The notes below the pieces were generated by a model. It ran no database searches, was not told where the DNA came from, and saw only the letters and a program-made list of their open reading frames with translations. The translations under genes and the position numbers were made by a program. Source: Chamaea fasciata (lineage: Eukaryota; Chordata; Aves; Passeriformes; Sylviidae). From it: a stretch of DNA of 64,000 nucleotides. The stretch is taken from NCBI GenBank assembly GCA_029207755.1, contig JARCOQ010000008.1, positions 28,757,021 to 28,821,020 of the forward strand, given 5' to 3'. This document shows positions 39,246 through 53,269 of the stretch, piece after piece (the stretch's first letter is position 1; the number at the start of each line of letters is the position of its first letter).

Positions 39246-42200
39246 CTGTAAGTCTGAAATAGCTCTGTGGATGTTTAGCTCCCCAGCCCATGCAAGATGC
39301 ACTGGCTTAAGAAAGTGAAAGCACAGGTTGCACAGCATCTGCACAGGCCTTGTCTGTGTAAAGCTTTCTGCAAGTTGATTAGTTTCCGGTGGAGCCTGAC
39401 CTCTGCCTATAACCTATACAAAAACATCCAGCTCAGACAGAGGAAAGGTTTCTCTGGATGTCTGACAGTTTTCATTTGCAGAAGTACACTGATACCAGGG
39501 ACTCCCATCCATTTATTTCAAGCTGATCCAACTTAGCTTTTATTTATTTCCTGGTGTGTGTTTCTATAGCTATATTAAAAGTCACATAACAATGTTGATA
39601 AATATAATTCAGAATTTCTTTTTTTTTTAATACAGGAGATACGGAAGGTAAAAGTTACACAGAATACTACAGTCTCTATCAAGTAGTTTATTATTAATTT
39701 TCTCCTTCAAGGCTAAGAATGAACAAGCCATCCTGTAAACCAGAAGGAAATGTAGGTACTTCCCTATCTTTCCACTGACAGAGGTGAAGTGCTGCCAGCT
39801 AAAATTTAGTTCTCATTTGTGGGTTTGGAGGACTGTAGCCTCCTGACCCTTCAATGCGATGTTCGTGCATCACCACCAACCACACCACCTGACAGCAGAA
39901 AGGTAAATAGCTATAAGTCACCAAGAGTGAAGAAATTAAAGGTAAAAGGCTTTAAGACATTCTGACAAACCTGCCACTTCACTGCTTATCAGAGGATCTA
40001 AAAATACTATTCAATTAATTTACTCTTTAAGGGTAATTTAAATTAACAGTGCCTCAGTCAGTCAATATTGTTACTTGATTACAAACACCGAAAATAAATT
40101 TGGAAAATAAAAGGGAACAATGGAAAATAAAGGGAAAATCAGCAGGTACTCTGCAGATGTTATGGCCATAGGTAGAAGAGCCTCATCCAATTTCCCTCCG
40201 TGTTCTCTGTGAAGCAAATCAACTGGAGGGAAGGCACAAAAAATTCCCCAAACACTGACCATGTTTATAAAAAAGTGTTTTTAGGGAATTCCCATGCAGC
40301 AAGGGTTAGGTTACCAAAATGAATCTCATTTCTCTGGAAAAGTTAATACCACCCTGAATATTCAATGATGAGCACTGGCACAAGACAGAAACATTGTGCA
40401 GCATACTCCTGTGGAGCATGGACTTCCCAACTCGTTTCACAATAGAAAGATGAATTGAAGAAGGAAATATTTAACGGAGAGCCAAAATGCAAAAATTTCG
40501 GAGCCAAGTTGAATTTAAAACAGCAAATTTGACACACAGAGAAACCAGCATAAGATTATTGGAACGTTTTTTTTTTGTTTACCTCACCATGATTTTTAAA
40601 AGCTTTATTTTTAAACATTCAAAAATTGCTCCATAGCTAAAGGTAAGAGACACGCTCTTTCATGTTTCACACAACTTAAGTAAATGAAAGATAAACAGCT
40701 TTAATTGCAACATTCAAGCACATCTTCAGAGATTCTCAGCAACTCTCTGAGATTATTTCACTAGTACAGTATCATTAATTTAGGAATCTAGTGCTAGGAT
40801 CTAGGCTCAGCTGCTGCAGCAGTCTAGCTGCCTTTTACCTGACGCCAATATTTTATGTTTTTCTAAGTCCATGCTTTTCCAAGCTCAACAAGACCATTAG
40901 CATTGCTGCTAGCATTCTGTGAGATAAAACACGCTCTTTTCCCAAATTTTGTAGGACTCACTAGTAGTAGGAAAAGTGTTCTACAATTTTCCTCATTTTA
41001 CAGATAGGGACATCCCTCAGCAATGATGCAAATCAGAGGGTTAGTGACACCAGCACAGGACTATCCCATATTCTTGTCCTCTGTAAGACACAGCTCTCCT
41101 TCTGGGCCTGCAAACCACAACTATTTGTCTGAAACCTCCAGCGTCTTCCCTACTCCTGTGGACATTTAGAAGATAGAGACAGAGTCAAGAGAGGCGAATC
41201 CAAAAAGCTGGTGGCTAGAGGTATCAGGACGACACACTGGGACAGGAAACACAGAACCAGAGAAAACTGGCAATGAAAGCAGAGGTGATGAACACTAACC
41301 AAAAAGATCTGGATACAGGGATGCAGTCAGAGCTACTGGAAACAAACCAACAATAAATAGCGATGGAAGAGAGCAAACACAACCCCTTCTCCCTGTATGC
41401 AGCAATGGCATGGGAAAGAGACAGAGGCTGAAAGAACAGACCAGTCTCTTGGTGGATGGAAGGGTGGTAAAAAGAGTAGAGAAATCAAACAAAAAGTTAT
41501 CTGAATCGACAGAGAAAGTGGTGGCAACTTGAAGAAAATAACACGGGATCCTGTCAGTGGAAATGCACAGTTGCTGTTGGTCACAGACGAAAAGTCTTTG
41601 CCAGAGACTTTTAAGTTTGTTTCTTGGCAGTGATCATGTGGCATGGTAAAGGTGGCAGCACAAGTAGCTGACCACCACCATTTCTGAAAGAGCAAAGGAC
41701 CCCAGAGCAGGGCTCTGTGGTTCTGGTGGGTTATCCCAGGGACTAACTGGCCCTTCACCACTGCCATGAGCTGCAGGCTCTGCTTCCCTGAGCTCGGGGA
41801 GCTTAAGTCAGAACAAGCTGCTCACTTTTTGTCCTCTCACAAGTGTCTCCTTGTAAAGAGATAACTCAAGTGGGGGCTGCTCTGTGGAAATCTCCAAGGA
41901 GCACCATCCAAAAGGGCTGGGATACATGGCAGGGGGAGGGGTGCTCAGCCATCTCAGCCATGGCCTTTCTTTCCTAATTACACTTTTTTGCCAAGATGTA
42001 ATTATTTTGCCTGCTTTGTCTTCAGCTTGACAGTCTGCTGATCTCAGAGTCACCAGTCCACATGCTGGCCTGGCAGAGCTCCTCTCCATCCTTTCCTAGA
42101 ATAGGGGTATGTTTATTTAAAGCCCTTATAGACAAGATAGACTCCACAGAATCAGCAAAACTGCCCTATGATTCCCACTTCAATAACTGCCTTATACCTT

Positions 42201-45200
42201 TGGGTATAAAATTTCACCCAGCCCTTCTTCCCACACCTACACAAAGCATTTCATTCCAACTATGCAAGGAACAGAAGCTGTAAGTAGATATTATCAGCAT
42301 TATCCCAGACCCTCCAAAGTCAATGAACTATTAAGTTAAGCATTCACTGCAGCAGGATCTGCTTATTTAACTATTAAATAACTGAAATTAACCAGCCTGT
42401 CTTAATGCAAGGTTGTCCTATGTCCACGTTAAAACCAGGTGAGCTGCTACAGCACAGTTACAAAAAGTTCTTCAGTCTTCTGAGAATTTGTATTTACATA
42501 TTTCCTCTATGATGTCTGATAAACCAAAGGAAATCCATTACCTTCCAGGTTATGCAGAGTCACAGGCGATGACCAGAGTTATTCAACTTAACATATTTCC
42601 ATAACAAATCAGACAAATAAGTCCAATTATGCTACAGACCAAGAAGGAATTTTTTCACTGTGGACAAGGACTCCCTGAGACGAGACCCAGTCTGAGCTGT
42701 CTGCGCTTGCTCCTTGCAATTTTCTCATCCCATCAATATTACACTGAAACCCTGAAAATTATCTCACTTTTTCACTGATGTAGTATGCACATCTGGTGCC
42801 AGGGGAAAAGACAGAGCCCTGTCCTGTCACTTCAGTTTTGTCACAGAAACTGAGGACTCTCCCTCCAGAAGAGCATTTATAAAGGCCCTTGTTTTATATC
42901 ACTCTGCAAAGGGGCATGATGTTCCCAAGAACTGAAAGACTCTAGGGATGCAGCTAAGGCCATCGATTTTCTCTCTGCATCTTCTCCTCATAGGAATGAT
43001 GCTTCGAGAGCAAATTCCCTCCCTAAATCTGGTAGCTGACAGTAGAGGCATGCCAGAGGCCTTTTGCTTACCAGCTTTCCCCCCCACATGACTTAAGATT
43101 GCTGAATCTTAAAGGCTGCTTCAGGGTGATTCATTTGCCTTAGAAAGATCAAGCCCTAAAGTTTCACCCAGAGTTCACTTTAAGCCTCCTCCACAGATTG
43201 GCAAGCTTTTATAAAAGCAGTGGCTAAATCAATCAAAGTGGGCATGACGGGTTTCCTGATGCATGCTTAGGGAAAAAAAAATAAACCTACAAATAAACAG
43301 AACTGTAATCCTAGTCTGTGCTTAACCACAATTTTCCATGGATGCTCTCAGTGTCCCTCTTTTACAGGTCCTTTGACCCATCATAGCTGTGCAAGCCCTC
43401 ATCCATCATTCTGGCTCTGCAGCCAGAGCCCTGGACAAGTGGATTGGTGTCATGGTAGCTCCTGATTTACCACCCGGCCTCCCTCAGAAACAATGTGCAC
43501 CCCTAGATGGCCCAAAGTGGGGTACACATCTCAGACACTCAAAGGGATTTCCTCTCCCTCTTTATCCCATGTCACCTGAGACTGTCTCTGGTGTTGGAGA
43601 CAGAAGCACTTTAAATACTTCTCCTCTTCAGTCTGCCGGCCAACCACCCCCCAACTGCTAACAGCTTTATTTTACACTCCCAGCTCCAGGTGAGACCACT
43701 GACAGACACATCCCCAGGGACAGGCTTGCACGATAGGAAATCTGGAAACCACATTTATCTTTGCTACCTTGCCAGTTCTCTAGGCCAAACATTATTAACA
43801 CAGACAATAAAGCTAAGGGAGAAAAAAGAGATACTGTGCCCAGCCTTGTCAGTGAAATAATTGTACCATGCCCCAAACCAGCCTTTGCTGGAATTTCCAT
43901 GCCCACACCAGCGCAGCAGGTGTGTGCCTATCTGGAGATGTTTGATTATCCCACACCGAGGACTTTTAAAGCCCGTGGGAGCTCGAGTTAAACCTGGTTG
44001 CCACCCGTTCCTACTGTGAACACTCTCTCAGGAACATGCCTACAGAGGAGCAAGTCTGAACGTTTTGGTGGGTTTAAAATAGCTCTCAACCGACTTGAGA
44101 AAAGCAGGGCTGGTTTGGGGAGTGTTTCTGGCAGGGTTGGCTGAGAAGGCACAAGTTTGCATTCGTACTTTTGACTTCTCTGTTGTAGGCATGATAGTGC
44201 AAGAACTCCGCTGATTGTTGTGTTTTGGTATGTCCAAACAGCTTTGCTTTTCCAAACCCCTTCACTTCTCCTTAAAGGGGGAAAACTAAACTCTTTTACT
44301 CTAAACCTTCCCACCTGCTGGCAGGCTAATTCTCACCAGAGGGCATACACTTTCTTGGATACATACCTTCCCAGACACTCTTGATAGAGGTAACTGTCTG
44401 CCCAGGATTCAGATGGATTTCTTTCAGGTCCTGGTACCATATGCTGGGAATATATGGCATGATAGGAAATGGGAATATAAAGGCATGAGGTGTGACAGCT
44501 CCTATCCTAAGATACAACTTGTAGATTGGTGTGGGACATTACTCAATGATTAAGTCACCCTGGGGATTAAAATGGAGCCCATTGCAGCATTGGCTGAAAA
44601 ACCAGAGCAGGTTGAGCAGACTGAGCAGTTGGCACTGCCAGAACGTACAGAGGCTGTTTCCTCCTCCTTCCTTACATCTTGTGGCCGACCCACTTGCTCC
44701 AGCTGAGGCTTTTCTGCAGTTTTGGCACTTAACAAAAGTTTTGCCCGAGTTGATGCCCCAACCTTCGTTCAGGGGAGCATTGACACCTCAGCATTTCACC
44801 TCCAAGTGCATGTTCCTGCTCACTGCTGGGCGCAGAGTCCCGTGTTCCCACCAAAGCCCTGGAGCCCACACCACCGGGGACAGGCACAGCTCCCATCTGA
44901 GTGGGGAAGGGAAAGGCACTTTCCAAAGAATCTGAACAGACCGATGTGAGCGCCACAGTCTGAGTTAACATCAGATTTCAAGTGGAAGAGCTGCTGGCGA
45001 CTTGCCCAGATTCCCTGGCCTGCTGCCTGCCAAGTCCTCAGAGACTATTTTTATCATTATTTATTTATTAAAATTAACTGTCTTGGGGCTGGACCGCAGA
45101 CAGACAGAATCTAAAAATGCAGACACTCAGTGGAAAGCTAGCTGGGAGGTAGGTGGAGAGGTTAATATTAATATCTGGTCCTGTCCCATTGAAGGGCAAA

Positions 45201-45523
45201 ACCCCCCAACCTTCTAAGAGAGTTTGTGGCTTAACAGGTTTAAATTCTTGCAATTCTTCTAGGCACCAGGTTGCCTAGAAAGACAAGGTGCTGGCTCACC
45301 AGGCAGGTACATGTGCCGTTTCCATACAGACTGGGCCCACAGCTTATGAATTTGGAGAAAGGTCATGAACCAGCAGGAGCAAGAAAACAGTACTGTGAAG
45401 GCTGACAATCCACTGCACCAATAGTGAACAGGAGACCACTTCAAGGAGCAACCTGAATCAGTAACTGATCCTTCACAATAAATCATTTTTATCTGCTAGG
45501 ATCCTCCACAAGGCACTGTCCTC

Positions 45524-45542
45524 TTTTTTTTTTTTTTTTTTT
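45524..45542. repeat. T homopolymer (19 bases)
   Basis: A pure T run. If it were the tail of a minus-strand retrocopy, the copy should lie just above 45542 with TTTATT near the run. I see no such signal. Confidence 0.85.
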
Positions 45543-48334
45543 GGCTGCCTGAGACCACCAAATTATTCCAAATAGGTTGCTTGTAAGTGAGCAGCCATAT
45601 CAGTTTCTGCTTCTAGATATCTCACGTTTTTCTATTGCCTTACAAACCTAAAGAGAAGTTCTCCCCAGCCTATGCTGAAACCAAGCCAAAGAGGCCATAT
45701 ATCCCATATTAAGCCCAAACCACACTCTGCTATTTGGAGAATGCAAATCCAGCCAAAGCCACAAACAAAATGGATTGTTCTAAAATGCATTTCCAGATGG
45801 ATTGCGATGAATGAAGTACAGAACACCTACAAAGAGATTTTCATCTTTCAAAAGGAACCAGCGCATCTGATCTCCCCGAAAACCAGGTCTGGGAATGGGG
45901 AAACTACGGAAAGGGAGACTATCTCTTTCTACAACAGAAATACTTCACACTCAGATGAATGCTTTCCACCCACAGAACATAAAGCATTTTTTTTCTAAAA
46001 GCAAGCACTATTCTGGTTTCACTCAGAATAGCAGAAGCAAGGCATGTAAACCACTTGCTCAGGGTCACGCAATACAATATGGTATTGTCAGCTCTTTGAC
46101 CTTGCTTTTCCAGTGCTTACCTTGCCCTATTGTGCTGCCTGGACAATGTGTTGATAGACAACAGGCTTTCTAATCCAGCAGAGCCCTGTAAATCACAGCT
46201 ACCAGCCTGCCCACATCGTGCCTGGCTTTAACTGATTCAGGAGCCGGCGGCTGTTGCCAGCACAACACTGATGCAGGAAACCTCATGGTATTCACACATG
46301 AACAGCATGAGCCTTGCAATCATGACACAGCACACTGCTGGGAGTGCCACGCAGAAATCACACTCACTTTGGATGCTACTGAACAGACGCTCTTCTGCAG
46401 GACCAGAGAGGGGCTGTCTGTACTTCACGTGACTCACACAGCTATGCATATCCCTGTGGTAACACATTTACCCTGGCTTCAGTGGGATTTCTTGATGCTA
46501 ATGGATTCACAGGTATCATGATGCTTTAGCACGCTCTGAAAAAGCCAGAATGTGTGTGGATTACCTCACAAATTCAAGGTCTCTCATTTTTGCACTAATC
46601 CAGGCCTGGAATTTGGGTGTCTTCTTTAGGCAGATTGAAATCACAGCCCAAATCACTGCAGTGCTATCAGCACAAGATTTTAGTAACACCTTACAGACTA
46701 CATGCAAGTGTCTCCCTAAAGAAAGCTTTGCTTGGATTCCAAGCCTCACAGCCTACCAAACATAAAGCACAAAATCTTCTCTTCTCCCATTTAGAACAAC
46801 ACTTTAACTAGGAAGGCCGTTTCCATGAGATGTGCACACATTTCAAACTGTAAATATAGCAGAGCAGGAAAAGAAAAAGGACTCTTTGACTGCTAATGAA
46901 TCACCCCGTTGAAAGCTTCCTTTGGGGCATTCTGCCATCTGAGTCACTTTGCTCTGCATGTTTCTTAGCTTGGCTCTCTGCAGGCTTCATTCACCTGACA
47001 CATCTCTCTTTAGGTTGTAGGGATATATGCTTTTGGAATTCTGTATTAGCTAGACAATGGGTGAATATATGAGTATAGATATTTTAAGGTGACTGTAAGG
47101 ACAGTGACGAAGGGGACAAAAGCATTCTTGAAAACAACACTTTACTTTCAAGAGTAATCACGGTACAGTCAGAACAGCACTTGTATACCACTCCTCATCT
47201 TCAGGAGAACTTTGCTAAATATTAACCAGCTGCTCCTCATATCAGTTGTGGCATGGACTCTATAAACATGCATTAATTTCCTCATCAGCTTAACAAAGAT
47301 GAAATTGATAAATTAAAATGAATTGCTAGAGAGCAGGGCTTAAATTAAAGACGTGCATGAGGACTTGGGCCCTCTCAAGCCCAATGATGTGGCCTACCTG
47401 TTAACAAAAGAAGTGTTAAATGCTTTCTCTTCTTTTTCTCTGATGCAATCCAGGTCAGACCCCATTAGTTAGATGCATTAAACCATATATAACCACTTCA
47501 AGAGCTGTGTTCTGGCCAGTTTCTCTCACACTGAACTCGAACACAATTTCACCCACACAAGCACTAACACGCATGCTACGTGTCCTGTCTTCCCCTGTAT
47601 CATCTCAAACTATCCTTCTCCCCCTTCCTCAGGTAATTTCAGATCCAGTCAGTTCCCAGATTTGGGTCTCCACATGCCACAAAACCAATTGTTCTGCCAC
47701 AGCAAATGCTTCTTTTGGTGGCTGTGCCAGGCTATGCAGGTTCATAGTGTGCATTAAACCAGGCCAGAAGATTTCTCTTCTGCTGAGGAGAAATCACATC
47801 TGGTAAGCACATCCCTGACCAGCACTTCCTCCAACAGATCCTGTCACAGTTCCCTGTCTTAATGACCTAAGTTGTCATCCTCAGCAGCTCTCCTTCCTTC
47901 CACCTAGCCCTGGCAGCCTCCACCTGTTCCATCTAGAAGAGGCCTCAGCAGGTAAAACATGACTTCAGTCAAAGCATGGGAAGAAAGCTGTGCGAAGCCT
48001 ACCCTATGCAAAAGCTCAAGACCCCGCAGTCAGGATTTGCTTTAACACAAGATCCAACGCCCTCCAAGTAACACTTCTGCACACAACTACTGATCTATGC
48101 TGCTGGGCAGGGGCAAGCAGAGGGAAACGTATTCTGCAGAGTACTCTGCTTTGTCTCCTGAAGGTTTTCCGACATGACTGGACACTGTAAAGCACCCTGC
48201 AAAGAGAAACTGGAATACACCTGCTCAGGTGCCAGGCTGACTCACCCCCTGAGCCACACTAACACCCAGTGTGACTGCGGCTCAGGTGACACTCCAGCTT
48301 CACCTATTCCTGGGTCTGCCTGCTCCTGGTACGT

Positions 48335-48358
48335 CTGCATGTCCACATGGACATGCAG
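48335..48358. repeat. Perfect inverted repeat, 11-base arms, 2-base centre
   Basis: CTGCATGTCCA is followed by CA and then its exact reverse complement TGGACATGCAG. It could form a tight hairpin or cruciform, or be a dyad-symmetric binding site. It lies in GC-richer, non-repetitive sequence. Confidence 0.85.
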
Positions 48359-49108
48359 TGTGGTCACTGGGAAGCTTTGATCTGCAAAGTTAAGTCTGTC
48401 CAGTCCCACAGGCTCAGAGCCTGGAAGAAGAAGCGGTGGCAGCAACAAAAGGACAGGGCACGGGGACCTGCCAGGAGTGTGCATTAGATGGATACTGACC
48501 CTTGGATGATTGAGCTTGCAGTCTGCTGTGTTTACAGTTATACAGCAGATGGTTCCTTTAAAACAGAAAAACTCAAAACAGGAGGTAGCCCTACCACCAA
48601 GTTGTTTAGTGAAAGTTTCCTACAATTTTTCCATTGTCAGTCCCAGCTGAGAGATGTTTGTTATGGAGAAGTCACACATGAAAAAAGGACAAGCACGTGC
48701 ACGCCAGGAAATTTCTGTGTTAGTCCCAATATAAGATCTGTGACAAGACATTGTGGGTCTCATTTTCAGAGTATTACTTCTGTTCTGCCCCTTGTCCTCT
48801 CCTCCCTTCACCCTCTTCTTTGAATCCTCCTTCATCCAATACTGAGCAATCTTTACTCACTAATTCCTGTTGCCACAAACCCACAGCCCCCTTCCAAGAC
48901 AGCAGCAGGTCTTGGGCACACTTGGCCCATTTTGGTGCCACAGCAAAGCCTTTGCACTTCCCTGCATTCCACACAGCACACTACCAGACTGCTAATTCAG
49001 CTAGCTCGTGAGATTTTGCTCAGCAGGCCACAGATAATGCTTCACAATTGATTTTAATTGGAACTTCTTTGTAGTGTTTTCCTTTATTCAAGGGAGAGAA
49101 GAAAATGG

Positions 49109-49121
49109 AAAAAAAAAAAAA
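49109..49121. repeat. A homopolymer
   Basis: A run of 13 A preceded by purine-rich GAGAAGAAAATGG. Confidence 0.75.
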
Positions 49122-50655
49122 GCTTGATCCAGTCCAGATTATAAGACTGATCCTTGCTTTCAAAAGAACAGAGACAAGTTTACTCTGAAAATAACTCCAA
49201 ATGACAACTCACAGCTGTCTCTCCTCAGCTCCATGCACCATCCTACTTGATCTTCCTGGTTTCTCTCTCAGGCTGTTGCCCTTGCCATCTCCATACAGCA
49301 AACACCTCCATCTCAGCAAGGTGTTTACTGTGTCCCCCCACACACAACTCTCTTTTGCATCCCATTTTCAGTTTGACCCTTCCCAGGGTCCCACAGGCCT
49401 TACTCCACCATCCCATATCTCTCAATTCTTCTCAACAGTGGGCTGCCATGGCCCGCTCTTTCCATGGATGGCACAGAAGTGGTGGAGATCAGAGGGAAAC
49501 AGGCAGGCAGGACTGCAAGCCCAGAATTCAGCAAGGAAGCTGTAGGGAAGCCATCAGCACCTCTCAGTGCTTGCCCTTTACCTGCACATCACAGACCAGG
49601 CCTTTCCTCTTCAGTCCAACACACAAAGAATTGCCCATAGTAACCTCTTCCCTTTTGCTCCCCCACATTCAGATTTAAAGCTGTATTCCCATAAATAACA
49701 AAACCAAACAGACACCAAGCCCCCAAGCCTACTGTATTTTCTTTCATTCCTAGCAGAAGTCTGCTGTTCAGAGTTTAGTCGAAGGCACTGTGAGAACCCT
49801 TTCTGCTCTGCCACACCAATTTCCACTGCAGATCACATCAGTAATCAGCATGCTGTGGTATGCAGGAGTGGTCAGGCAGCTCATGCCTGTTCAAGTGCAG
49901 CTACATTTAAAAGCTGGACTGAACAGTAGGAAATACAGAAGCCCACAAGCTCATTATTTATTCTGTAGAAATGGCTAGAGGCAAGAGGAGGCAGTCACAC
50001 TGTTTAGTCAATGAAAAATGCTCTTTAGGAAGATTTTAGATGTCTAAATTCACAAGACCCACTTGGGAACTTTCAGATGCCTGAGGCATACCATGCTGAG
50101 AGCCAAGGCACCACAGGAAAGAATGGCTTTGGAAACTTCATTTCACATTTTAACCAATCCAGTAGGATGCAAGAAGGATTCACTCCTTCCTCAGACCTCC
50201 CCTAAGCTCCCTCATTACTGAGGCTGGAACTCCAAAGGATCTCAGGAAGCCATAACCATTCCCTTTGTACTGCAGGGCAGATGGGTCAAGCCAGCTGTCC
50301 ATAAATTCACTGTGGCAAATAGGAGACACTGCACAACATAACCCAACCCACTTTATTCTGGCACTGTGACCTCACCATGATCAAGACAGAAACTGTGCAT
50401 GCTCCTCCAGGAGGATCAGACCACCACCTTCATCACACTCCTCAAACACCCCAGCACACAGAGGGATTCTGCTGGCTCAAGGGGCTGAGCCAGCCCCAAA
50501 GCTTGGATCAGACACAGGATCACTGCAGAGGGCTATGTTGTAGCCTCCCAGACTCAAGGCAAGGGAATGCTCACAAAGACAGCTGTGCAAGACAAACAAA
50601 ACAAAACATCTCGCTATACCATACACCGTTCCCTTAGGACTAGTTATTCTGCTCT

Positions 50656-50696
50656 AAAAACAAAAAAAGAAATGAAAAAAAAAAAGAAGCAAACTT
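50656..50696. repeat. A-rich low-complexity tract
   Basis: Short A runs are interrupted by C, G and T, with no regular unit. Confidence 0.75.
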
Positions 50697-52621
50697 TTAG
50701 AAAACATAGCTTAGTGCAAACAAAGCCCAGCCACCCTTTTCTGCACCTTCAAGGCAGATGCTAAGACACATGTGTGCACGCAACAGCCCCAGAACATGAG
50801 CCAGTTCAGAGCACAGACACGGAAAGAGGTGCTGGCACAGCTTCCTTGGCCATGGCTGACAATGCTGTTTTGTTCTTCCATAAAGCTGTTTTGTTTAGGG
50901 CCTTCTTTGAAAATTCCATCATGACACATGTGCCAAGTGCCAGCTTGGATAAATGTGCTCCTCCAGGATTATTTTCACCGTGGTTAATATTCTACCCCCC
51001 ACAACCTCCCCAACCACAGTCTGTTCCACATACTCATTACTTCAAAAGGAGGAATATGCAGTCCTGTCCCACACAGTTTCTGTCTACCCCTGCTCCTCCC
51101 AAAAGTCACCAAGCACTCCTGGGGCAGCTGCTTTTCATGGATTTTGAAGCTGCTTTGAAGGCAGCTGGGATGACAGGGCTCACACACCCTTCATGAACTC
51201 CATCCACCTCCGTGAATCACATGAGCCAGTGCTCCTGATGACACAAAATCATGGCTCGCTGCACACTTCTGTTCCAGAAAGTGTGTTATTCATCAGCACA
51301 ACAGCCTAGGACCTTGGCACAAGGAAGTCAGGAAGCACTTGAGTATTAATGCTAGCTAAGTGAAAAACCTCCTGATTTCCTCAGCAAAACAGCACTTGAC
51401 CCACATTTTCTAGAAAGCAACAGCTTGCATGTTACTCTGTGCAAACTCTACTTGGAAAGAAAGAAAACTGACCCACATTTGAACTGTCTCAGTAATCAGT
51501 GGTGCATAAAAAAGGCTCCCAAAGTAACACCATTAACCCAGCGTGTTATCTCCAGTAGATGGGTTCTCTAAGACAATTTTACAGAGATTAATGCTGAACT
51601 TTTTCTTGCCTACATCATCCACTCAAAGCAAAGCTGGTTACTACATACTCCCTTCCTGGGCAATCATGCCCTGCTTCTGGGGAAACAATCAGATTCCACC
51701 CCAAAAATATAAACCCTAAACTACCAACTTCCTATGAAGAGACACTCTAAAAATATGACCTTCCAAGCATTCAAAAACAAACCTAGATGTGTGGTCCATG
51801 GCACAAGGTGCAATGAGGAAAGCCATATACAGGAAGGCGTGCACCAAAACTTCATTATCAATTTAACGTGCTCCATCTACACTTCTATGCCCTCCTCCTA
51901 CTCTCAGTGAGTTGTAGGTCTCTTCTAGAATTTTAATCCCTTACTTTTCCTATAATCACGGAGTATTCAACTGCAAGGTTTTTTTTTGCCAGACTTTTCC
52001 TATTCAGTTTAATTTTTAAAATATTCTGGAACAGTTAAAATTTTGGTTAGGAATCATATCATGTCACTTCATGTAAATGGGACCTACACACATGCCATCT
52101 ACACTCCAGAGCCATCATTGGTCACAAATGCACACCGGATATCACAGGTATTTGAAGGTCCCCATCACTGTGATATCTAGTTCAAGAAGACTGATCACAG
52201 AAGAATTGCTCTGCAGTTTCCCACCAGCGGGTTCCTTTGCCAGGCGCTGCCACTTGCAGTGCAGCTCATCAGAAACCAGCCCAGTGCTCTGCTGAAAGGA
52301 GGTCAGAAACCAGGAGTGACAGAGCACATCAGGGGGAGATGGTGCTGGATGTCTGTGGGGCCCAACTGCAGCACGTGGGCAAGTCATGGCCTGATTTGCC
52401 AGAAATAGGGATCATTTCCTCTGCAGCACTGGTAGCAGAGCAGGCAGGTGGGCCAGGCGTGGCAGCAGAAGAAAGAGGCAGGATGCCAACCTAAGCCTGA
52501 AGCAAATTAAATATCAGAAGGCGGCAGGTTCCTTTGAGACTGCTTGGTTGCTCTTTTGGCAGAGGAGAAAAGCAAGCCATTAAAGAGGCAGAATACACCC
52601 GTGTCAACTTCATTTGCAGCA

Positions 52622-52650
52622 CTAATTGCCATGCACGTGCGCTAATTGCC
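52622..52650. promoter_or_regulatory. Paired CTAATTGCC homeodomain-type sites flanking CACGTG
   Basis: CTAATTGCC occurs at 52622-52630 and again, identically and in the same orientation, at 52642-52650. The start-to-start distance is 20 bases, about two helical turns. Between them lies the E-box CACGTG at 52634-52639. TAATTG is a core site for many homeodomain factors and CACGTG for bHLH/bHLH-ZIP factors. The flanks (about 52490-52700) also contain CATTTGCA-, CATTAAAG- and ACATGA-type motifs. A developmental enhancer is an inference. Confidence 0.35.
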
Positions 52651-53269
52651 CTCACATGAAGTGCAAGGGACTGGGCACTACTTGAATCCCAGGCAGTAGG
52701 TGAGTCTTCCAAAGTAACACTTGTTGGATCATGCTCTCACCACACATTCCACTTGTACCAAAGAAAAATGCAAGGAATCAGTGCAGTCTTGTTTTTTTCA
52801 TAAAGTTATCGACTGCAGCTTACTTAGAGACCAAAAAGGAAACTTTAACCAGACCACCAGAGATATTCAAAACATTAGCAAAGTCTGGAGCTTCTCACCA
52901 AGGTAAGAGAAGGTAAGAGCCACTGAAACAAACTGTTCCCTGCTGTCACTCTGGAGGACAGGGCAATGGAGATCTATCCTGCAGCCACCTTCTGTGACTG
53001 CCTTTTCTTTTGTCAGTAATAGCAACACTATTTGATTGCTTTCAGTAAAAGCTGATGGCTGTCAGAGCTCATCCTAGTTACCTGCACAGGTAAAGTGCAT
53101 CAGAAAAATAAACACTGGTGGCAGGAACACAGAGCTGCACTGCCTGGGGACTTCTCCTGGGCCTGTTTACATCACTGGGGAGGTGAAAGCAAGGAAAAAG
53201 CAGAGGGTGGGAGGACTGCAGCAGGTGGACAGATCATGCTTGGTCATCCCATCTCCTGTTTTGTTAAGG

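Larger units (their letters stand above)
33181..48334. other. Non-coding; no gene recognised
   Basis: The interval holds the 19-base duplication, the C and A tracts, the octamer pair at 39231 and the 19-T run. The longest frames (144 codons minus at 41333-41767, 134 codons plus at 44531-44935) lack exon boundaries and a recognisable domain. I see no CR1 copy in this 15 kb. Confidence 0.55.
48359..53269. other. Non-coding; one regulatory-like patch near the right end
   Basis: C/T-rich, moderately GC-rich sequence at 48.7-50 kb gives proline/serine-rich chance frames up to 143 codons. The region around 52490-52700 holds the paired CTAATTGCC sites. No exon is recognised. Confidence 0.55.

Noticed and set aside
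41333..41767. 144-codon minus-strand ORF
   Set aside because: No recognisable family and no exon boundaries. A second overlapping frame is also open, which suggests a stop-poor composition.
45524..45542. Poly-T run as the tail of a minus-strand processed pseudogene
   Set aside because: No polyadenylation signal or recognisable coding sequence beside it and no flanking duplication seen.
49247..49678. 143-codon plus-strand ORF rich in P, S, H and C
   Set aside because: C/T-rich sequence with few stops in several frames. No motif or splice structure.
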